Shown here one piece after another: positions 17,906 to 25,672 of a stretch of DNA of 52,580 nucleotides. This DNA comes from Opitutales bacterium. Its GTDB lineage: Bacteria > Verrucomicrobiota > Verrucomicrobiia > Opitutales > UBA953. The position numbers and the translations under genes are program-made. The stretch's first letter is position 1. The number at the start of each line of letters is the position of its first letter. Location of the stretch: NCBI GenBank assembly GCA_009691685.1, contig SIAU01000005.1, forward strand, positions 1-52,580. Reading direction: 5' to 3'. The notes beneath the pieces are model-generated. The model was not told where the DNA came from. It saw nothing but the letters and a program-made list of their open reading frames with translations, and searched no databases.

Positions 17906-19183
17906 GTGACCCTTCCGTCCGACCCAGTAAACAAATCAGCTTCGCGCATGACGGCACTGCGTCGCTTTTTCGGCTTCGTCGGTCCAGGATTTTTAGTCGC
18001 GGTAGGTTATATGGATCCTGGTAATTGGGCGACTGACTTAGCAGGTGGTTCGGAATTCGGCTACGCTTTGCTGTGGGTAATTTTATTAGCTAACTTAATG
18101 GCGATATTATTCCAGCATCTCTGTGTGCGCTTACAGGTCGCCACCGGACAAGACCTCGCGCAGGCCTGTCGGGCGCGCTATTCGCCTGTAGTATCTACTT
18201 TCCTTTGGATCTCCGCGCAGATTGGAATTATTGCGATGGACTTAGCCGAGCTGCTCGGATCGGCCATCGCCTTGCAGTTACTTTTTGGAATTCCCCTTTT
18301 TATCGGGTCTCTCATTACCGCCTTAGATGTCTTACTGCTCTTGGCTTTGATGCGTCTAGGCTATCGTTGGTTAGAATCGATTGTTGCTGTCTTAGTATTG
18401 ACTATTGCCCTGTGTATTGGGGCTGAACTGCTGATTGCGCAGCCAGCGATTCACTCCGTGTTACAAGGGTTTATTCCCACCGGAGAAGTTTTTAAAAATC
18501 CCGGGATGCTTTTCATCGCCTTGGGAATTCTCGGTGCGACAGTCATGCCACATAATCTTTATCTGCACTCTTCATTAGTCGGCTCACGCGATTTAGGAAA
18601 AACGGTGGAAGAGCGTAAACAAGCGATTCGCTTTGCCACCTATGACTCCAGCTTAGCGCTCGTCTTTGCTTTCTTTGTAAACGCAGGATTATTAATCTTA
18701 AGTGCAGCGGCCTTCCATCACGCCGGACAGCCTCCCGTCACCGATATTCGAGAGGCCTATCAATTACTCAACGGCGCCTTAGGGTCTACCATTGCAGCGA
18801 CACTTTTCGCCGTAGCACTTTTGGCCTCAGGTCAGAATGCCACCATCACGGGAACACTGGCCGGACAAATTGTGCTCGAAGGTTTTTTAAAAATTAAAGG
18901 TAAGGCTTGGATGGTACGAACATTCACCCGCCTCGCCGCACTCGTTCCCGCACTATTCGTGATCGCCTATGCAGGAGAAGGGAAGGCCGTTGAACTTTTA
19001 CTGTGGAGCCAAGTAATCCTCAGCCTCCAACTTGGCTTCGCTTGCTGGCCACTGGTGCGCATCACCACTGATAAAAAGCTGATGGGCATATACGTTGCAC
19101 CTGGGTGGGTAAAATATTTAGGTATTATGGGGACAATTATCGTTGTTTCTGCGAGTATTTGGTTCGTTTTTTCGGTAATTTGA
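17906..19183 (+). CDS. mntH: Nramp-family divalent metal transporter
   Basis: This proton-coupled Mn/Fe transporter (425 aa) has eleven or so membrane helices. The metal-site motifs are intact: GYMDPGNWATDLAGG in helix 1 and GATVMPHNLYLHSS in helix 6, the MPH motif that favours transition metals over Mg. The GQNATITGTLAGQ segment of helix 10 is also typical. The listed start is GTG 17906; ATG 17948 (MTALRRFFGFVGPG) is an equally plausible start and would shorten the cytosolic N-terminus by 14 residues. No metal-regulator box is recognised upstream. Confidence 0.92.
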   Translation: MTLPSDPVNKSASRMTALRRFFGFVGPGFLVAVGYMDPGNWATDLAGGSEFGYALLWVILLANLMAILFQHLCVRLQVATGQDLAQACRARYSPVVSTFLWISAQIGIIAMDLAELLGSAIALQLLFGIPLFIGSLITALDVLLLLALMRLGYRWLESIVAVLVLTIALCIGAELLIAQPAIHSVLQGFIPTGEVFKNPGMLFIALGILGATVMPHNLYLHSSLVGSRDLGKTVEERKQAIRFATYDSSLALVFAFFVNAGLLILSAAAFHHAGQPPVTDIREAYQLLNGALGSTIAATLFAVALLASGQNATITGTLAGQIVLEGFLKIKGKAWMVRTFTRLAALVPALFVIAYAGEGKAVELLLWSQVILSLQLGFACWPLVRITTDKKLMGIYVAPGWVKYLGIMGTIIVVSASIWFVFSVI

Positions 19184-19225
19184 AGTTTATAAATAATTGA
19201 TAGTTATGATAATATGAAAAATGAC

Positions 19226-19254
19226 TTATTAGATTGTATTCTAATCATTATAAT
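19226..19254 (+). promoter_or_regulatory. probable promoter of the ABC transporter operon with an embedded inverted repeat
   Basis: The 100-base gap after the Nramp gene is very AT-rich. It holds a perfect -10 box TATAAT (19249-19254) with a weak -35 TTATTA 17 bases upstream. Between them lies an inverted repeat ATTAGA-N6-TCTAAT (19228-19245), placed where a repressor would block polymerase. The start codon at 19285 is 30 bases downstream of the -10 box. No named regulator motif fits. Confidence 0.4.
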
Positions 19255-19284
19255 ATAACTAAAGAAGTAATCTTAAATAACTTT

Positions 19285-20298
19285 ATGCGTCATCTCGCCG
19301 CCATAGCCTTACTTTTTGTTGCCTCGATTGGGAGTGCGGCCGAGCAGCCCATAACTGTACGGGTGGGTTTCTTCCCCAACCTAACGCATTCGCCAGCGAT
19401 TGCTGCGCGTCAACTCGAGCGTGAAGGTGCCGACTGGCACTTGGCTCACCTACCACCAGGTTCCAAAATCGAATGGCGTTCCTATAACGCCGGTCCCTCA
19501 GCCATGGAAGCACTGCTCGCTGGTGCGATTGATCTCACCTACGTGGGGCCATCACCTGTAATCAATGCTCACGTCCGCACCAAAGGACAACAGATTCGTA
19601 TTTTAGCTCCCGTAGCCCATGCGGGTAATGCTCTCGTGGTGCGTAAGGGTTTGAATTTAAAAACTCCAAAAGATTTTATTGGTCGTCGTGTAGCAACACC
19701 TCAGCTCGGCAACACGCAGGATATTGAAGCGCGTGTTTGGCTTAAGCAGGGTGGGCTAAAAATCGCTCTCAATGGTGGTGATGCCCAAATCATTCCGGCG
19801 GCTAATGCGGAACTTGTTTTACTCTTCTCACGCGGCGATGTCGATGCAGCCTGGACCGTTGAACCTTGGGTCACACGTCTCACGACAGAATTCGGCGGAG
19901 AAATTTTAGTCGAAAACAAAGAATCGATTATCACTGTTCTCGCTTCATCCAAAACCGCGCTCTCCAAAAATAAACGTGGGATCGAAGCCTTCGTTCAATC
20001 GCACTACTTACTGCGCGATAAACTTTTAGCCGACCAAGCTTGGCATGAAAAGTTAATATGTAATGGTATCGGCGGTGAAACAAGATCCGCTGCACCCCAA
20101 GCTAAATTAATTTCCACTGCTTTGAGTCGAGTCGTCTTTGATGCACGTGAAGACGATGCTACTCGCAAAGCACGTCTAACCAGTGCTTTGACTCAGGCGC
20201 TTAAGGATTCACAAGCCTCAGGTTTACTTAATGGCGATGCCCCCATTGAGCCTTTGTTAGAATCGCTCATCGCGGATCCAGCTCCGGCGCAAAAGTAA
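19285..20298 (+). CDS. SsuA/TauA-type ABC transporter substrate-binding protein
   Basis: This periplasmic binding protein (337 aa) belongs to the sulfonate/taurine/nitrate (NMT1-like) family. It has a signal peptide MRHLAAIALLFVASIGSA and the family pattern VRVGFFPNLTHSPAI, GPSAMEALLAGAIDLTYVGPSPVINA and RRVATPQLGNTQDIEARVWL. The start ATG 19285 places the signal peptide correctly; the upstream in-frame ATG at 19234 would add an AT-rich leader and is rejected. The ATPase and permease genes follow. Aliphatic sulfonates are the most usual ligands, but substrate cannot be read from sequence, and no desulfonation gene is nearby. Confidence 0.9.
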   Translation: MRHLAAIALLFVASIGSAAEQPITVRVGFFPNLTHSPAIAARQLEREGADWHLAHLPPGSKIEWRSYNAGPSAMEALLAGAIDLTYVGPSPVINAHVRTKGQQIRILAPVAHAGNALVVRKGLNLKTPKDFIGRRVATPQLGNTQDIEARVWLKQGGLKIALNGGDAQIIPAANAELVLLFSRGDVDAAWTVEPWVTRLTTEFGGEILVENKESIITVLASSKTALSKNKRGIEAFVQSHYLLRDKLLADQAWHEKLICNGIGGETRSAAPQAKLISTALSRVVFDAREDDATRKARLTSALTQALKDSQASGLLNGDAPIEPLLESLIADPAPAQK

Positions 20299-20360
20299 TA
20301 GTATCCTCTTATCTTGCCAACTGAGCCGTATAACTCGCATTCTTAATCACCCCTAGTTCA

Positions 20361-21152
20361 ATGATTAACGATAAAGTCATCACCCCTGCGTTGACGCTTC
20401 GTAACGTTACCAAACGTTTCGTAGGTGCCGCCGGTCGCGTGACCGCCGTTGAGGATATCTCACTCGATGTGCGTGAAGGTGAATTCTTGGTAATCGTGGG
20501 CCCCTCAGGCTGCGGTAAATCAACCCTGCTCAGTCTGCTCGCAGGATTAGAACAAACTAACGAAGGTTCTATTTTACTCGGTGAAGATCCCGTGCGTTTG
20601 CCCGGACGTGATCGCCTCGTCATGTTCCAACAAGATGCGTTGTTCCCTTGGTTAAACGTTTTAGAAAATGTTCTCTTCGGTCTGCGCTTAAAGCCCGGTC
20701 TAACCGAGGAAGAAAGATTAGAATCTGCCCGCTATTATTTATCCTTAGTCGGTCTGGCCGATAAAGAAAAAGCCCGCCCGCATGAATTATCTGGCGGTAT
20801 GCGTCAACGCGTCGCCTTAGCTCGCTCCCTCGCTCCTAATCCTCGCGTGCTCTTGATGGATGAGCCTTTCTCAGCGCTCGACGCCTTAACGCGCGATCAG
20901 CTCTATGGTGATATCCAGCAAATTTTTACGAAGAGAAAGAAAACCATTATTCTCGTCACTCACAATATTCGTGAAGCGGTCTGTTTAGGTGACCGCGTCG
21001 TCTTACTTTCTCCGCACCCTGGACGTATCCGTGAGGTATTTGATATCAATTTACCACGCCCACGTCGCATCAATGACCCTGAATTAGCTTCGCTCGCCGC
21101 AAAAGTTACCGCCGCCTTATCTTCACACATCAATGAAGGGGTAAATTCATAA
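20361..21152 (+). CDS. SsuB/TauB-type ABC transporter ATPase
   Basis: This is the nucleotide-binding subunit of the importer (263 aa). Walker A is GPSGCGKST, the Q-loop is in VMFQQDALFPWLN, the signature is LSGGMRQRVALARSL, Walker B is VLLMDEPFSALD, and the switch His is in VTHNIREAV. These are the patterns of the nitrate/sulfonate/taurine ATPases. It begins 62 bases after the binding-protein gene, and the permease starts 1 base after its stop, so the three form one importer. Confidence 0.94.
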   Translation: MINDKVITPALTLRNVTKRFVGAAGRVTAVEDISLDVREGEFLVIVGPSGCGKSTLLSLLAGLEQTNEGSILLGEDPVRLPGRDRLVMFQQDALFPWLNVLENVLFGLRLKPGLTEEERLESARYYLSLVGLADKEKARPHELSGGMRQRVALARSLAPNPRVLLMDEPFSALDALTRDQLYGDIQQIFTKRKKTIILVTHNIREAVCLGDRVVLLSPHPGRIREVFDINLPRPRRINDPELASLAAKVTAALSSHINEGVNS

Positions 21153-21153
21153 A

Positions 21154-21924
21154 ATGAAACTTCCACGTCCAGTTATCCCCACACTTCTTGCTATTACTTT
21201 TCTCGGCGTCTGGGAATGGTATGTTCGTACGGGTCATGTTAATGAGGTTTTAGTTCCATCGCCTTCCCATATATTTAAATGGTTTTATGAATCTTTAATT
21301 AACGGCGAATTATTATCGGCCACCTGGGTGACGATACGTCGCTTGATGATTGGTTTTGCGATTGGTGCCGCACTAGGAGTTCCACTAGGTGCACTGTGCG
21401 CCCGGGTGCGTTGGATTCGTGATACGCTCGGAGTTCTCGCTTTAGGTTTACAAACTTTACCCTCCGTTTGTTGGGTGCCACTGGCTTTACTTTGGTTTGG
21501 CCAAGAAGAATCCGCTGTGCTTTTCGTGGTCGTGATGGGCACCATTTGGGCCGTGGTGATTGCCGTTCAAGAATCAGTACTTTCAGTCCAACCTCTTTAT
21601 TTAAGAGCAGGTATGACCATGGGTTCACAAGGTTGGCATTTATGGTCACGCGTTATTTTCCCAGCGGCCTTACCTGGAATTGTCAGCGGTATGAAACAGG
21701 GTTGGGCCTTTGCTTGGCGCTCCTTGATGGCCGCCGAAATTTTCGTCGTGATTCTCACCGGTTTTGGACTGGGCTCATTATTACACGCCGGACGTGAGTT
21801 GCTGCGAATGGATCAAGTCATGGGAGTCATGACCGTGGTCGTTGGGGTAGGACTTCTGGCTGATATTATTTTCTTCGCCCCTTTAGAGCGTTGGCTGCGT
21901 TGTTCTCGTGGTTTAGAGCGCTAA
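21154..21924 (+). CDS. SsuC/TauC-type ABC transporter permease
   Basis: This is the membrane subunit of the importer (256 aa), with about six helices and the BPD_transp_1 EAA-like loop (YLRAGMTMGSQGWHLWSRVIFPAALPGIVSGMKQGWAFAWRSLMAAE). The spacing of one base to the ATPase gene indicates translational coupling. obgE follows 51 bases later and may have its own promoter. Confidence 0.94.
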   Translation: MKLPRPVIPTLLAITFLGVWEWYVRTGHVNEVLVPSPSHIFKWFYESLINGELLSATWVTIRRLMIGFAIGAALGVPLGALCARVRWIRDTLGVLALGLQTLPSVCWVPLALLWFGQEESAVLFVVVMGTIWAVVIAVQESVLSVQPLYLRAGMTMGSQGWHLWSRVIFPAALPGIVSGMKQGWAFAWRSLMAAEIFVVILTGFGLGSLLHAGRELLRMDQVMGVMTVVVGVGLLADIIFFAPLERWLRCSRGLER

Positions 21925-21975
21925 AAATATTTTCCCCTCGCTCTCGGGCGTTCGCCTCGCCTAATTGTTAGTCAC

Positions 21976-23124
21976 ATGTTTATCGACGAAGCTAAAGTTA
22001 TTATGAAGTCCGGCGCAGGCGGTCATGGCTGCGTGAGTTTTCGTCGTGAGAAATTTATTCCGAAGGGCGGACCCGATGGCGGTAATGGTGGCAAGGGCGG
22101 CGATATTGTTTTGCTCTGCGATCGTAATGAAGGCGATTTACAAGCCTATCGCTGGCAACCACACCGCTCCGCCAAAAATGGCATTCCCGGAATGGGTCGT
22201 CAGTGCGCTGGCCCTGATGGTGCTGATTTAATTTTACCTGTGCCCCCAGGCACTCAAGTCGTCGATGAAATCTCGGGTCGCTTAGTCGCTGAGCTCACCG
22301 AACACGGCGAACGCGTTATTTTATTAGCAGGCGGCAAGGGTGGAATGGGTAATATGAATTTTAAGAGTTCCGTGAACCAAGCCCCCCGTCGTACCACTCC
22401 CGGCTATCCTGGCGAATCGGGTAATTTTCGCTTAGTACTCAAGACCATCGCCGATATCGGATTGGTCGGATACCCTAACGCCGGAAAATCGACGCTCACT
22501 AATTTGCTCACGGCTGCCCGTCCGAAAATGGCGCCGTATCCATTTACTACCTTACACGTCAACGTCGGTGTCATTGAATACCCAGCTATCCACGGCCGTA
22601 TTTTCATGGCCGACATTCCTGGGTTGATTGAAGGTGCTCACGAAAATCGCGGTCTCGGTCACCAGTTCCTTCGCCACATCGAACGCTGTGCACTCCTTGT
22701 CTTTATTATCGATATGGCGGGTAGCGAAAATCGTAAGCCCTGGGATGATCATCGTATTTTAGAACGCGAACTCCGCCTGTACTCGAAAATTCTCGCCGGT
22801 AAACCGCGCGTGATTGTGGCTAATAAGATGGATTTACCCAAAGCCGCCGAAAATCTAAAACTGTTTAAGAGTAAGGTGAAGGATCCGGTAATTCCGATTT
22901 CTTGTTATACCCAAGATGGTTTGGAAGACTTGAAAGAAAAACTTTGGAAAGCGGTGAAGGTTTCACCTGTAAAAGCGAAGAAACTCGTCTCGAAGAAGCC
23001 TGTAGCGAAAAAAGCTAAAGTGAAAAAAGCTAAAGCAAAAATTTTGAAACCGAAAACCAAGAAAAAGGTTTTAAAGGCGAAGAAAAAAGTCTCTAAAAAA
23101 GTTTCTAAAAAATCTAAGCGCTAA
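21976..23124 (+). CDS. obgE: ObgE/CgtA ribosome-associated GTPase with lysine-rich C-terminal tail
   Basis: This GTPase (382 aa) acts in late 50S subunit assembly and stress control. The glycine-rich Obg fold occupies about 1-158. The G domain shows G1 GYPNAGKST, a switch I Thr in PYPFTT, G3 DIPGLIEGAHENRGLG and G4 NKMD. The usual OCT domain is absent. After about residue 328 the protein becomes a tail of some 55 residues made almost wholly of Lys, Ala, Val and Ser (KKAKVKKAKAKIL and similar), resembling histone H1-like tails and likely to bind rRNA or DNA. It is convergent with msrB, with 3 bases between stops. Confidence 0.95.
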   Translation: MFIDEAKVIMKSGAGGHGCVSFRREKFIPKGGPDGGNGGKGGDIVLLCDRNEGDLQAYRWQPHRSAKNGIPGMGRQCAGPDGADLILPVPPGTQVVDEISGRLVAELTEHGERVILLAGGKGGMGNMNFKSSVNQAPRRTTPGYPGESGNFRLVLKTIADIGLVGYPNAGKSTLTNLLTAARPKMAPYPFTTLHVNVGVIEYPAIHGRIFMADIPGLIEGAHENRGLGHQFLRHIERCALLVFIIDMAGSENRKPWDDHRILERELRLYSKILAGKPRVIVANKMDLPKAAENLKLFKSKVKDPVIPISCYTQDGLEDLKEKLWKAVKVSPVKAKKLVSKKPVAKKAKVKKAKAKILKPKTKKKVLKAKKKVSKKVSKKSKR

Positions 23125-23127
23125 GCT

Positions 23128-23709
23128 TTATTTATTCGGAGTCTCGCGAAAGTTCAGCGATTCAGAATTGAGACAGAAACGCAGTCCAGTCGGCTTAGGT
23201 CCGTCTTCGAAGACGTGACCCAGGTGGGAGTCGCAACGGGCACACACGATTTCAACCCGTTCCATCCCGTGACTGCTATCAACGATATTCAAAACGTTTT
23301 CTTTCGCAATCGGCTGAAAGAAGCTCGGCCAGCCGGTACCAGAATTGAACTTTGAGTGAGAGGCGAAGAGCGGTAAATCGCAGCAAACACAGGTGTAAAC
23401 TCCAGTTTTCTTATTATCGAGGAGGTTCCCACAGAAGGGTCTTTCCGTGCCCTTGGATCGACAGACATGGTACTGACTCGGAGTGAGTTGCTTCGCCCAT
23501 TCTTCGTCAGATTTGACCACCCGTTTAACTTTTTGTGGCTCACCTAATTCCCCAGGTGAAATTTCTAGACGAACAGTGACAGTTTCAGATGAAGACATGG
23601 GTGAAAGGGTGGGCGTTGGGTTAGGTGCGCATGCGGTGAGAGCGAGAGAAATTCCTCCAAAGAGAAGAGCTCTCAGTACCACGTTAGCTAAATGATTTTC
23701 CGCAGCCAC
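23128..23709 (-). CDS. msrB: peptide-methionine (R)-S-oxide reductase MsrB, predicted lipoprotein
   Basis: This enzyme reduces methionine-R-sulfoxide in oxidised proteins. It has the catalytic RFCLNSESLNF motif, zinc CxxC pairs (CVCC and CARC) and the family pattern GTGWPSFFQPI and GHVFEDGPKPTGLRFCLNS. Unlike the common cytosolic form it has a lipoprotein signal ending LALTAC, so it is probably anchored in the periplasm. Start choice is uncertain: GTG 23709 overlaps the preceding Fe-S carrier gene by 26 bases, while GTG 23682 would begin one base after that gene and give a compact 184-aa lipoprotein precursor. Confidence 0.92.
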   Translation of the reverse strand: MAAENHLANVVLRALLFGGISLALTACAPNPTPTLSPMSSSETVTVRLEISPGELGEPQKVKRVVKSDEEWAKQLTPSQYHVCRSKGTERPFCGNLLDNKKTGVYTCVCCDLPLFASHSKFNSGTGWPSFFQPIAKENVLNIVDSSHGMERVEIVCARCDSHLGHVFEDGPKPTGLRFCLNSESLNFRETPNK

Positions 23710-24001
23710 AGGTCGATGTGGCGTTAGGATTTTTTACTTCAAAACCTTTTCCGTGTAGACCATCATCAAAATGTATCGTCGAATTTTCCAGGTAAGCGTG
23801 ACTGGCTGGATCAATCAGAATTTTAAGATTTTGGCTGACGAATTCTAAGTCATTATCTTTTTTAACATCAAAAGACATTCCATACTCGAAGCCCGAACAT
23901 CCACCGGTTTCAATCAAGACACGCAAAGAGGATTCAGGGTTGGCCTGTTGTGCATGAAGTTTGCGAACTTGAACCGCGGCAGCTTCGGTGAGATTGATCA
24001 T
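23684..24001 (-). CDS. A-type Fe-S cluster carrier (IscA/ErpA family)
   Basis: This 105-aa HesB/IscA-type protein delivers Fe-S clusters to apo-proteins. The three ligand cysteines are seen in GGCSGFEYGM and in the C-terminal CGCGKSF. The N-terminal pattern INLTEAAAVQVRKLHAQQ is typical. It lies downstream of dus and upstream of msrB in one - strand operon. ErpA, IscA and SufA cannot be told apart from sequence alone; no isc or suf genes are adjacent. Confidence 0.93.
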   Translation of the reverse strand: MINLTEAAAVQVRKLHAQQANPESSLRVLIETGGCSGFEYGMSFDVKKDNDLEFVSQNLKILIDPASHAYLENSTIHFDDGLHGKGFEVKNPNATSTCGCGKSFS

Positions 24002-24052
24002 AGGGTTAAAGTTAGGGGTTTGGGCAGGGGGGTCAAACGACCCATTTTCGGC

Positions 24053-25111
24053 TTATAATTCACAGGTTTGCTGGGTTTCTCGGGTGGGTCGAGCAATGAG
24101 GCCGCGGTGTGGCTCGTCTGGATAAATCTCATTCGCACGTGTTCCCATCAGGTGCACATCACAGCATTTTAACAAGTCACCTAAGTTTTCCGTACGACGC
24201 ATGTCGTATAAAAACTTCCCTTCGGTATCGATCGCGAGTCCGATGAAGTTTAAGAATTTCTTCAGTCGCCCCGCTTGTCGCTCCGAATGCATCGATTGAT
24301 CACAACACTCATCCGCTAACTCTTGAATATAAGTTCGAACGTCAGAAAGTTTAGGCTGATAGAGAGGCTGACCTTGTTGCAGTTCGCGCCACTGACGAAA
24401 GATCCATGGATTTCTTATCGCATGTCGTCCCATCATCATCCCATAGGCACCCGTTTCACGGATGAGCTGCGTGGCCTTAGTCGCTTGGGTGACATCACCA
24501 TTGGCAATGACTGGACACGCTACTTTTTTAACCGCTTGGGTGATCGCTGGGTAGTTTACTTCTGCCCAGTAAAGTCCTTTGACGGTGCGACCATGCACCG
24601 TGAGTAAATCGACCTTATGTTTATTTATTAAATCTAATATCGCTTCATAATTTTCCATACCATCGAAACCGATTCGCATTTTTACGGTAAAGGTTCCGGC
24701 AATCTCGGCGCGCATCACATTTAAGATTTCATCGATTTTTGCTGGGTCTCTGAGCAATCCACCGCCCACGTTCTTGCGATAAACCTTGGGAGCTGGGCAG
24801 CCCATATTCAGGTCAATCCCTGCGATAGGGTAGGCCTGAAGGAGTTTAATCGTACGAATAATATGAGGAATATCCTCCCCGATGAGTTGAGCGAAGACCG
24901 GTCGACCCGTGCCGTGGTTTTGAATGGAATCCAGAATATGTTTTTCCGGGGTCGACGTTTCATGAACTCGAAAATATTCCGTCACAAACCAATCGGGTAC
25001 TCCGCGACGTCCGATGACTCTCATGAATCCCGTCGTCGTAACGTCTTGCATCGGTGCTAAGACCGAGGGACGTGTGCCACTGACTAACGGTTGGGGGAGG
25101 GCAGAGTTCAC
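24053..25111 (-). CDS. dus: tRNA-dihydrouridine synthase (Dus family)
   Basis: This FMN enzyme (352 aa) reduces uridine to dihydrouridine in tRNA D-loops. The TIM-barrel motifs are present: APMQDVTTTGFMRVI at the N-terminus, DLNMGCPAPKV with the catalytic Cys, KMRIGF, TVHGRT, VIANGDV and GRHAIRNPWIF. The start is GTG 25111, overlapping the stop of the upstream BFN gene by 4 bases (GTGA), so the pair is translationally coupled. The subfamily is not certain, though it is closest in pattern to DusB-like enzymes. Confidence 0.94.
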   Translation of the reverse strand: MNSALPQPLVSGTRPSVLAPMQDVTTTGFMRVIGRRGVPDWFVTEYFRVHETSTPEKHILDSIQNHGTGRPVFAQLIGEDIPHIIRTIKLLQAYPIAGIDLNMGCPAPKVYRKNVGGGLLRDPAKIDEILNVMRAEIAGTFTVKMRIGFDGMENYEAILDLINKHKVDLLTVHGRTVKGLYWAEVNYPAITQAVKKVACPVIANGDVTQATKATQLIRETGAYGMMMGRHAIRNPWIFRQWRELQQGQPLYQPKLSDVRTYIQELADECCDQSMHSERQAGRLKKFLNFIGLAIDTEGKFLYDMRRTENLGDLLKCCDVHLMGTRANEIYPDEPHRGLIARPTRETQQTCEL

Positions 25112-25551
25112 GATTGTTTTCGGAGTCGGGCCAGAGTCTCAGTCATATCCTCGCAGGCATCTAGGACGACAGGCATAATGAATACCGGACGTTTGGCTTT
25201 AACCGCTAAGACGAGTGCATCGCTGGGACGGGCATCGACTTCCGCGACTTTGCGGGCCACGGGTCCAACTTGATTGATCACAATGCGGGCAAAGAAAACG
25301 CCTTCTTTCATTTCCACCACGGTCACATGGGAAATGTCGGCATCCAGACCCAGCAGCAAGTGAAGCATGAGATCGTGAGTTTGCGGGCGTTCAGCGACTT
25401 TATTAGCAAGGGCCGCCAGAAGGTATTCACCCACTAAAGTATCGACCTGGATAACGATTGTTTTGTTTTCGGTAACAAGAAACACCGCGGTTCCGCCCTT
25501 GGTCGGAATCACCTCGATGCTCGTGACGGGAATCGCCTCTTTCTTGTTCAT
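25108..25551 (-). CDS. bifunctional nuclease (BFN/DUF151) domain protein
   Basis: This 147-aa protein has the BFN pattern (LLLGLDADISHVTVVEMKEGVFFARIVI, then EVDARPSDALVLAVKAKRPVFI). Plant and bacterial members have been reported to show DNase/RNase activity or regulatory roles; its substrate here is unknown. It is the first gene of the BFN-dus-carrier-msrB operon. Upstream is a 121-base gap shared with the divergent oligopeptidase gene, in which I see no clear promoter elements. Confidence 0.9.
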   Translation of the reverse strand: MNKKEAIPVTSIEVIPTKGGTAVFLVTENKTIVIQVDTLVGEYLLAALANKVAERPQTHDLMLHLLLGLDADISHVTVVEMKEGVFFARIVINQVGPVARKVAEVDARPSDALVLAVKAKRPVFIMPVVLDACEDMTETLARLRKQS

Positions 25552-25672
25552 CCCTAATACATTTGGGCTCAGGGCTCGTGGCGCAAGCCTGTGTCGTCGA
25601 TACTTGAAGAAGTTTGCCTGAGAATTGCAGGAGTCCCCTTGAAATTTATCGTACCATCGTCTTAATGGTCAG

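Noticed and set aside
19184-19284. Fur or MntR box downstream of the Nramp gene
   Set aside because: GATA/ATCATTAT fragments occur but do not form a 19-base Fur palindrome with acceptable matches, and the segment is downstream of the metal transporter.
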